DNA of 12,772 bases from Proteobacteria bacterium UBA664 (GTDB lineage Bacteria; Pseudomonadota; Gammaproteobacteria; UBA7966): positions 1 to 12,772 of the forward strand of contig DBNU01000181.1 of NCBI GenBank assembly GCA_002299125.1, given 5' to 3'. The stretch's first letter is position 1; the number at the start of each line of letters is the position of its first letter. The translations under genes were made by a program, and so were the position numbers. The notes under the pieces are model-generated. The model worked only from the letters and a program-made list of their open reading frames with translations. It was not told the origin of the DNA and ran no database searches. Positions 6,578 through 12,358 of the stretch are shown here, piece by piece.

Positions 6578-9500
6578 ATGAGCTTGAGCACCGCGATCCT
6601 GGCACCCGAGGCCGATGAGCCCTCGACGACCCTCGACACCCTTGGCATCCCCGGCTTTCGTTACGCAGACCTCCATCAACCGGAGCGCCTGGCGGCCCTG
6701 TCCACGGCCTTCGATGCCGCCCTTGAGGCGGCCGCCCCGGCCCTGGCCGGCGAATATCGGCAATGGCTCGACGGCACGGCGACGCTCGCGGTCGAGGAGG
6801 AATCCGATCTCGTCGTGCGTCTTGCCCCGCATGTGGGCGACTTCGTCGCCCGCCTGTTCGGGGTCGAGGCCGAGCGAGCCGCCAAGCAGCGCCGCATTCT
6901 GGTTGAGTTCGACACCCTCTTCCGTTTCCGCAGTGAAGTCGTCCAGAAGGCCGGTCAGCAACTGAAGGGCGACCTGCCCCCGCCTGCAGAACTCCCGGCG
7001 CTCGCCGCCGCGCTGGACACCCTGCGCAGCAGCGCCTTTCCGTCCGTCGGGGCAGACGTCGATCCGGAGCTCGCCACGGCCAGCCTCGGGCTCAGGCTCG
7101 GGCACCTCGCCCTGCATGCGGCTGAGCACGGCGAGGAGCTCGCACGACTGCGTCAGCGCCTGCAGGCCACGGCCTGCCCGCAGCTCGCCGCCCCGCTCGC
7201 CCTGGCCGACGATGCTGCCTTCGCCCAGGCGCTCTTCAGCACCGTGCAGCGCTGGTGCGTCGCCGTCCTGCGGGTGCCGGGTTTTGCCCCGCAGGCGGCG
7301 CACTGGGTGAGCTTCAAGGAGCCGGCCAAGCGCGATTTCTCCGAGCTGGTTGCGCACGAGACCGTGCAGGTGGAGGGCTATACGGCCTGGATGGGTCCGC
7401 ACGCCCACCGTCGCCGGCGTGATGGATTCGGCCTCACCGATCCGCGCATGCAGCTCCGAGAGGTGCTCTACGAGGTCGATCACTGCATCTACTGCCACGA
7501 CCGCGACACCGACAGTTGCGCCAAGGGCATGCGCAATCGCAAGACCGGGGGCTTCAAGACCAACCCACTGGGGATGGAAGTCATCGGCTGCCCACTCGGC
7601 GAACGGATCTCCGAGATGCACTGGGTCAAGCGCGGTGGTGATGACATTGGCGCACTGGCCATCGTGATGATCGACAACCCGATGTGCCCAGGCACGGGCC
7701 ACCGGATCTGCAACGATTGCATGAAGGGCTGCATCTACCAGAAGACTGAGCCGGTCAACATCCCGCAGATCGAGACGAATGTCCTCACCGAAGTGCTGGA
7801 TCTGCCCTGGGGCTTCGAGATCTATGGCCTCCTCACTCGCTGGAACCCGCTCAACCGGCAACGCCGCCACGCGCTGCCCTACAACGGCAAGAAGGTGCTG
7901 GTGGTCGGCATGGGGCCGGCCGGCTACACGCTTTCGCACTATCTGCTGAACGAGGGCTTTGCGGTGGTCTGCATCGATGGCCTCAAGATCGAGCCGCTGC
8001 CGGCGGATCTGATCGGCAGCGGACGCGCGGCACCGCTGCCCGTGCGTGAGTACGCGACCCTCGTGGAGCGTCTCGATCAGCGCATCCTCGCCGGCTTCGG
8101 TGGCGTTGCCGAGTACGGCATCACCGTGCGCTGGGACAAGAACTTCCTGAAGGTGATCTACGCCACGCTGGCCCGCCGGCGCAGCTTCCGGGTCTATGGT
8201 GGCGTGCGCTTCGGCGGCACTCTCACGGTGGAGGATGCCTGGGCACTCGGCTTCGACCACATCGCGCTCGCCGTGGGTGCCGGCCAGCCCACCCTCATCG
8301 GCCTGAAGAACAATCTCGTGCGCGGCGTGCGCAAGGCCTCGGACTTCCTCATGGCCCTGCAACTGACGGGCGCAGCCAAGGCCGACTCACTCGCCAACCT
8401 GCAGGTGCGTCTGCCAGCCGGCGTGATCGGGGGCGGCCTGACCGCCATCGATACCGCCACGGAGACCCTCGCCTACTACCCGATCCAGGTGGAAAAGGCA
8501 CTGCACCGCTACGAGACCCTGACGGCCAGGCTGGGTGAACCACGGGTGCGGGCCCGTTTCGATGGTGAGGAGCTTGGCGTGCTCGACGAATTCCTCGCTC
8601 ATGGGCGCGCCGTCCGCGCCGAGCGTGAACGCGCCGAGGCGGTGGGCGAACTGCCCGACTTCGCGCCGCTGCTGGAGGCCTGGGGTGGTGTCACGCTGTT
8701 CTATCGCAAGGGCATGCAGGAATCCCCCGCCTACCGGGCGAACCACGAGGAGATCGACGAAGCCCTCGAGGAAGGGATCCGCCTCGCCGAGGGCATGGAC
8801 CCGAAGGAGGCCATCACCGACGAACACGGTGCCCTCGCCGCCGTGCGCTTTGCCCGCCTCACCCGTAACGCCGAGGGTCGGTGGGAGCCTGCCGGCGAGG
8901 TCGACGTTCGCCTGCGGAGCCTCTTCGTCGCTGCCGGCACCTCACCCAATACGACCTACGAGCAGGAGCAGCCCGGCACCTTCCGGATGGACCGCAAGTA
9001 CTTCCAGCGGCATCTGGCCGAATGGGTGGGTGCAGACCTCGAACTGATCGAGGTACCCGAGCCGGCCGGACTGAAGCAGGGCCGCGTTGCACCACTCACT
9101 TCCTACCGCCACCAGGGCCGCTTCATCTCCTTCTACGGTGACAATCATCCGGTCTACGCGGGCAACGTCGTCAAGGCCATGGCCAGCGCGAAGGACAGCT
9201 ATCCGCACGTCGTGGCCCTGTTCGAACGCGAGTTGGCAGCACTGCCCCGGGATCGCGAGGCACAGGCGGCGCGAGATGCAGCGCTCGCCGGATTCCAGCA
9301 GGAGTTGGATGGCGCATTGCTGGCCTCGATCGTCGAGGTCCGGCGCCTGACCCCCACCATCGTCGAAGTGATCGTGCGGGCACCCCTGGCGGCGCGGCAC
9401 TTCCAGCCCGGTCAGTTCTATCGCGTGCAGAACCTAGAAAGCTACGCCCCGCGTGTGGGCGGGACGGTACTCGCCGCCGAAGGTCTGGCCCTCACCGGTG

Positions 9501-10309
9501 CCTGGGTGGATCGCGAGGCCGGCATCGTCTCCTTCATCACGCTGGAGATGGGCGGCTCCTCGCGCCTGTGCGCGCTCTGGCAACCGGGCGACCCGGTGGT
9601 GGTCATGGGCGTGACCGGCACACCGACCGAGATCCCGGCCGGGCGCACCGTGATGCTGGTCGGCGGCGGCCTCGGCAACGCCGTGCAGTTCTCCATCGGT
9701 CGGGCCCTGCGGGCAGCGGGGTCGAAGGTCATCTACTTCGCCGGCTACAAGAAGGCGAGCGACCTCTTCCGGCGTGAGGACATCGAGGCGGCGGCGGACG
9801 TGGTGGTATGGGCGGTGGACCCGGGTGCGGGTGTCGAGGCCATCGCGCCGCGCCGACCGCAGGACTACACCCACGTCGGCAACATCCTCGACACCATCGA
9901 GGCCTACGCCGCAGGCCGGTTGGGTGAACCCTCGATCCCGCTCGGCGAGGTCGACCACATGATCGTCATCGGCTCCGACCGCATGATGGCGGCGGTGAAG
10001 GAGGCACGCCATGGGCGGCTGGCACCTTGGCTCAAGCGCGGTCACCGCGCCATCGGCTCCATCAATTCGCCCATGCAATGCATGATGAAGGGCGTCTGCG
10101 CGCAATGCCTGTGCCGGCACGTCGACCCCGCGACGGGCGCGGAGTCCTTTGTCTACTCCTGCTTCGATCAGGATCAGGATCTCGACCGCGTGGACTTCCG
10201 GCATCTGGCGGCACGGCTGCGTCAGAATTCTCTCGCCGAGAAACTCTCTGATCTCTGGCTGGACCACCTGTTGCAAACCAGCGCAGATTCGCTGCCGAAG
10301 GCCGTGTGA
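6578..10309 (+). CDS. Giant fused flavoprotein: unknown N-domain + GltD/NfnB-like Fe-S/FAD module + NfnA/PyrK-like reductase module
   Basis: A 1243-residue oxidoreductase. Residues 1-290 are Ala/Leu-rich and helical, unlike any domain I know. Residues 300-405 resemble the Fe-S domain of glutamate synthase small subunit and NfnB, with C303-x2-C306-x7-C314-x23-C338 and C378-x2-C381-x3-C385 plus C370; a roughly 20-residue insertion separates C314 from the CPLGERI block. Residues 438-880 form the FAD/NAD(P) double Rossmann unit: VVGMGPAG (442-449), VIGGGLTAIDTA (616-627), FVAAGTSPN (783-791) and YGDNHPVYAGNVVKAM (853-868), with an extra helical insert at about 632-704. Residues 920-1090 resemble the NfnA/PyrK reductase fold: FQPGQFY (942-948) and MLVGGGLGNA (1026-1035). 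A [2Fe-2S] site follows with C1168, C1174, C1177 and C1195. Function is probably NAD(P)H-linked electron transfer, possibly bifurcating; substrate unknown. ATG abuts GAGGA, while TTG at 6584 has it at six bases. Confidence 0.9.
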   Translation: MSLSTAILAPEADEPSTTLDTLGIPGFRYADLHQPERLAALSTAFDAALEAAAPALAGEYRQWLDGTATLAVEEESDLVVRLAPHVGDFVARLFGVEAERAAKQRRILVEFDTLFRFRSEVVQKAGQQLKGDLPPPAELPALAAALDTLRSSAFPSVGADVDPELATASLGLRLGHLALHAAEHGEELARLRQRLQATACPQLAAPLALADDAAFAQALFSTVQRWCVAVLRVPGFAPQAAHWVSFKEPAKRDFSELVAHETVQVEGYTAWMGPHAHRRRRDGFGLTDPRMQLREVLYEVDHCIYCHDRDTDSCAKGMRNRKTGGFKTNPLGMEVIGCPLGERISEMHWVKRGGDDIGALAIVMIDNPMCPGTGHRICNDCMKGCIYQKTEPVNIPQIETNVLTEVLDLPWGFEIYGLLTRWNPLNRQRRHALPYNGKKVLVVGMGPAGYTLSHYLLNEGFAVVCIDGLKIEPLPADLIGSGRAAPLPVREYATLVERLDQRILAGFGGVAEYGITVRWDKNFLKVIYATLARRRSFRVYGGVRFGGTLTVEDAWALGFDHIALAVGAGQPTLIGLKNNLVRGVRKASDFLMALQLTGAAKADSLANLQVRLPAGVIGGGLTAIDTATETLAYYPIQVEKALHRYETLTARLGEPRVRARFDGEELGVLDEFLAHGRAVRAERERAEAVGELPDFAPLLEAWGGVTLFYRKGMQESPAYRANHEEIDEALEEGIRLAEGMDPKEAITDEHGALAAVRFARLTRNAEGRWEPAGEVDVRLRSLFVAAGTSPNTTYEQEQPGTFRMDRKYFQRHLAEWVGADLELIEVPEPAGLKQGRVAPLTSYRHQGRFISFYGDNHPVYAGNVVKAMASAKDSYPHVVALFERELAALPRDREAQAARDAALAGFQQELDGALLASIVEVRRLTPTIVEVIVRAPLAARHFQPGQFYRVQNLESYAPRVGGTVLAAEGLALTGAWVDREAGIVSFITLEMGGSSRLCALWQPGDPVVVMGVTGTPTEIPAGRTVMLVGGGLGNAVQFSIGRALRAAGSKVIYFAGYKKASDLFRREDIEAAADVVVWAVDPGAGVEAIAPRRPQDYTHVGNILDTIEAYAAGRLGEPSIPLGEVDHMIVIGSDRMMAAVKEARHGRLAPWLKRGHRAIGSINSPMQCMMKGVCAQCLCRHVDPATGAESFVYSCFDQDQDLDRVDFRHLAARLRQNSLAEKLSDLWLDHLLQTSADSLPKAV

Positions 10310-10318
10310 GCGCACGAT

Positions 10319-10355
10319 CCTGGCGAAAATTTGTGCCCCGCTGCCCTTCGCCAGG
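10319..10355 (+). other. 9-bp hairpin after the flavoprotein gene
   Basis: CCTGGCGAA (10319-10327) and TTCGCCAGG (10347-10355) are perfect reverse complements around a 19-base loop, starting nine bases after the flavoprotein stop codon. No T tract follows directly, so it may be a Rho-dependent or weak terminator, or a stabilising stem that separates expression of the large gene from the small downstream one. Confidence 0.55.
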
Positions 10356-10380
10356 GGCCTGGGTAGTTTCTGCTGGCCCC
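10354..10380 (+). other. Overlapping 6-bp inverted repeat
   Basis: GGGGCC (10354-10359) and GGCCCC (10375-10380) can pair around a 15-base loop. Two bases are shared with the right arm of the hairpin at 10319-10355, so the two cannot both form completely. Such exclusive pairing is a feature of attenuators, but it may be chance in GC-rich DNA. Confidence 0.3.
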
Positions 10381-10397
10381 GGCAATGCTACTTTTCC

Positions 10398-10409
10398 TGC
10401 ACGCGTGCA
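10398..10409. promoter_or_regulatory. 12-bp perfect palindrome, candidate operator
   Basis: TGCACGCGTGCA is its own reverse complement, and a second palindrome GTGCAC follows at 10413-10418. Both lie 30-50 bases upstream of the small membrane-protein start, a usual position for a dimeric repressor or activator site. No regulator is identified. Confidence 0.35.
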
Positions 10410-10449
10410 GACGTGCACTCTCCCCCGGCACGAGGAGCTCTAAACCACC

Positions 10450-10596
10450 ATGGAGAACTTCGGCTTTTTCCTCTTTTACGTGATCGCCATCGTGGTCCTT
10501 GTGCTGCACTTCAACGGCACGCTCGAAGAGTACGAACTCGAGTGGCTCGTGTACGTGCTGGCCGTGGCGGTGTTTCCGGTCGTGTTCCTGCTCTGA
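10450..10596 (+). CDS. Small two-helix membrane protein, 48 residues, unrecognised
   Basis: Translation gives 48 residues beginning MENFGFFLFYVIAIVVLVLH. Two hydrophobic stretches (about 4-20 and 31-48) flank a short, strongly acidic hinge, NGTLEEYELEW (22-32), so a helical hairpin in the inner membrane is likely. GAGGAG lies at 10432-10437, 12 bases before the ATG, slightly farther than usual. Third-position G/C preference is high (many GTG, CTG, GTC, ATC codons), as in neighbouring genes, which supports coding. It follows the fused flavoprotein by 140 bases on the same strand and may be co-transcribed or use its own promoter near the palindrome at 10398. I do not recognise the family; a membrane tether or small regulatory subunit is only a guess from position. 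Confidence 0.68.
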   Translation: MENFGFFLFYVIAIVVLVLHFNGTLEEYELEWLVYVLAVAVFPVVFLL

Positions 10597-10616
10597 GTGG
10601 GTGTGAGGAAATCGTG

Positions 10617-10649
10617 GCGCGCCGCCCGAGAGCAAGTCGAACGGCGCGC
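10617..10649. other. 8-bp inverted repeat between convergent genes
   Basis: GCGCGCCG (10617-10624) and CGGCGCGC (10642-10649) are perfect reverse complements with a 17-base loop. The site lies between the small membrane-protein gene and the 3' end of sixA, where a bidirectional terminator would fit, but no T tract is seen on either side. I see nothing else in 10597-10748. Confidence 0.35.
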
Positions 10650-10748
10650 AGCAACAAGGGATATCAAGACGATAGATGTGGGGAGAGCACCGCCCCAAGC
10701 AACCGTCGGGATACGCAGTGGATGTCCTCGCAGCCGGTGCTCGCCAGC

Positions 10749-11246
10749 TCATTCCTCGCCGCGTGGACTCCAGTAAGCAAGCAGGCGTGCGCTGCCCGGT
10801 TCCAGGGCCTCACCATTGGCTGCGAGTTCGAGCACCGCACAGTGTGCCGTCTTCATCTCGCGCCCCGTCCCATCGGCGCGCAAACACTGGATGAGTAAAT
10901 CACTGATGCCGGGGTTGTGCCCGATCAACATGATCCGATGGGCACCCTCCGCGAGGGCTCCGTGCACCGCAGCCATGAGGGTGGGCCGCTCACCCAGGTA
11001 CAAGGCGGCGTCGTACTCCACCGGCGGCAACTGCGGCCACGAGGCTCCCAGCAACTCCCAGGTCTGACGAGTTCGGCGCGCCGGTGAGCAGAGCACGCGA
11101 TCCGGCAACCAGTCCCCCTCGAGCAACCACTGACCCAGCCGCTCGCTGTCCTCTTCGCCACGGTGCTTGAGCGGCCTTTCGTGATCCGCCAGTGCCGGGC
11201 TGTCCCACGCTGACTTGCCATGACGCACCAGGATGAGTTGCGACAT
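10749..11246 (-). CDS. sixA: SixA-like histidine phosphatase
   Basis: A 165-residue protein of the histidine phosphatase (phosphoglycerate mutase-like) superfamily, SixA branch (E. coli SixA is 161 residues). The active-site motif is near the N terminus, LILVRHGKSAWD (4-15), with H9 the nucleophile, and the second catalytic histidine is H110 in LIGHNPGISDL (107-117). VLCSPARRTRQT (51-62) is the conserved arginine-bearing segment. Known SixA proteins remove phosphate from histidine residues of phosphorelay or nitrogen-PTS proteins; the target here is unknown. ATG at 11246 follows GGAGGT by three bases, which decides the start; the frame is open further to a TTG at 11315 but without family similarity. 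It is divergent from the CNB-domain gene. Confidence 0.9.
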   Translation of the reverse strand: MSQLILVRHGKSAWDSPALADHERPLKHRGEEDSERLGQWLLEGDWLPDRVLCSPARRTRQTWELLGASWPQLPPVEYDAALYLGERPTLMAAVHGALAEGAHRIMLIGHNPGISDLLIQCLRADGTGREMKTAHCAVLELAANGEALEPGSARLLAYWSPRGEE

Positions 11247-11318
11247 CAGACCTCCGTTCGTTGTCCAGGGCGCCACGCGGGTGCAGCCCAGAAGCCGCAG
11301 GCTCGGCAGCCTCAATCC

Positions 11319-11324
11319 ATTATC
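11319..11324 (-). promoter_or_regulatory. Candidate -10 element for sixA
   Basis: On the minus strand GATAAT (five of six matches to TATAAT) lies about 73 bases upstream of the sixA ATG, with a weak CTGTCG 17 bases before it. It would give a leader of roughly 65 bases carrying the GGAGGT ribosome-binding site. Confidence 0.35.
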
Positions 11325-11409
11325 GTTCGACCCGTGCCTCCCGACAGCACACGATTGCGGGAAACGCAGCGCGCCTCTCCGCCCCCGCCCGATTCTTTGG
11401 AGCGACTCC

Positions 11410-11436
11410 TTGCACGCCCGGGGCAGCGCTTACAAT
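11410..11436 (+). promoter_or_regulatory. Candidate leaderless promoter of the CNB-domain gene
   Basis: TACAAT (11431-11436, five of six) ends six bases before the ATG at 11443, so transcription would start at the start codon. TTGCAC (11410-11415) is the best -35, though the 15-base spacing is short. No Shine-Dalgarno lies before the ATG. Confidence 0.5.
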
Positions 11437-11442
11437 CTGTCC

Positions 11443-12315
11443 ATGGCGACTGCTCCAAATCCCGATCTCCTCGCTCGGATCCCACTGCTTCATCCACTGG
11501 AGCCGTCAGCCCTCACGCGCCTGTTGGCGGGCCTAGGCACACGCAGGCTGACCTTCGCGCCCATGCAGGACATCGTACGCGAAGGCGAGTACGCCGACGC
11601 GCTCTACGTCATCCTCGAGGGCATGGTGGAGGTGCGCATCGGCGGGGTGGACGGCCGCGAGGTGGCCATTGCCACACTCCGAAGCGGGGATTTCTTCGGC
11701 GAGCAGGGTCTGATGTCGAGTCAGTCCGGGCGACGCAACGCCAGCGTCCGCGCCGTCGCCCCGACGTTGGTGCTCAGGCTGGACCGCGAGGCCATCGCCC
11801 ACGCCTTGGCCACGACACCCAACCGCTTCCCGGCCATCGGGGGAGTCGAGGGCGCCGAGGACGTGGGCGAGGCGAGCATCCGCGATACCCTGCGGGCCAG
11901 TCGTCTGTTCCGCTCTCTCAGTGAAGGAGAGATGCTGCGGGTGGAGGCCGCCTCACGCCTCCTGCGCCCGATGGCGGGTGAGATCCTCCTGCGTGAAGGG
12001 GAGCCGGGTGACTGCCTCTTCATCATCGTTGCCGGCAGTGTGGAGATCTTCATCCTCGATGAGATGGGTAAACCCGTAACCCTTGCCACCCTCCACGAAG
12101 GCAACTACTTCGGGGAGCAAGCCCTGCTACCCAAGGGATCGGGACGACGCAACGCCAACGCCCGGTCGGGCAGGCGCAGTACGCTCCTGCGCATCGATGC
12201 CGACATCCTCGCCGAGTTGCTCGAGCGCGACCAGCGGCTGGTGGAAGCCTTGCGACTGATCGGTGCCGCGCAGGTCAAGAAGATCCATTCCGTGCGCAGC
12301 AGTGACGATTGGTGA
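11443..12315 (+). CDS. Tandem cyclic-nucleotide-binding-domain protein
   Basis: A 290-residue protein made almost wholly of two CRP-type cyclic nucleotide-binding domains and no HTH, kinase, membrane or other output domain. Domain 1 (about 15-125) has GEYADALYVILEG (48-60) and the phosphate-binding cassette FFGEQGL with GRRNASVRA (84-104). Domain 2 (about 152-268) repeats it with GEPGDCLFIIVAGSVEIF (186-203) and YFGEQALL with GRRNANAR (222-241). Each cassette keeps the conserved Glu and Arg that contact the cyclic phosphate, so ligand binding is plausible. The two domains look like an internal duplication. The frame extends back to 11233, but that part is antisense to sixA and carries no domain similarity; ATG at 11443 is preferred. 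Forty bases downstream begins an ABC ATPase. By architecture it recalls regulatory subunits of protein kinase A, but its partner here is unknown. Confidence 0.9.
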   Translation: MATAPNPDLLARIPLLHPLEPSALTRLLAGLGTRRLTFAPMQDIVREGEYADALYVILEGMVEVRIGGVDGREVAIATLRSGDFFGEQGLMSSQSGRRNASVRAVAPTLVLRLDREAIAHALATTPNRFPAIGGVEGAEDVGEASIRDTLRASRLFRSLSEGEMLRVEAASRLLRPMAGEILLREGEPGDCLFIIVAGSVEIFILDEMGKPVTLATLHEGNYFGEQALLPKGSGRRNANARSGRRSTLLRIDADILAELLERDQRLVEALRLIGAAQVKKIHSVRSSDDW

Positions 12316-12319
12316 CGAC

Positions 12320-12358
12320 ATGACGCACTACCTTTCAGACGGCCCGGACAACGCATGA
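12320..12358 (+). CDS. 12-codon minicistron overlapping the ABC ATPase start
   Basis: ATG at 12320 opens a 12-residue frame (MTHYLSDGPDNA) that ends in a TGA overlapping the ATPase ATG as ATGA. GGTGA lies four bases upstream of the ATG. The main gene has only a weak GGA of its own, so translation of this leader may deliver ribosomes to it. It could also be chance. Confidence 0.3.
   Translation: MTHYLSDGPDNA

Noticed and set aside
6569..8362. 597-codon open frame on the minus strand across the front of the flavoprotein gene
   Set aside because: Exactly antisense to a gene with clear domains; composition is rich in His, Gln, Arg and Glu as expected for a shadow frame in GC-rich coding DNA, with no recognisable motif.
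10597..10748. Possible small RNA between the small membrane-protein gene and sixA
   Set aside because: One inverted repeat is present, but there is no promoter-like element with good spacing and no T-tract terminator.
10614..10898. GTG-initiated frame with GAGGAA three bases upstream
   Set aside because: Arg/Ser-rich, no motif, and its second half runs antisense through the end of sixA.
11233..11442. In-frame upstream extension of the CNB-domain gene
   Set aside because: Overlaps the sixA start antisense, shows no domain similarity, and a strong -10 hexamer lies just before the 11443 ATG.
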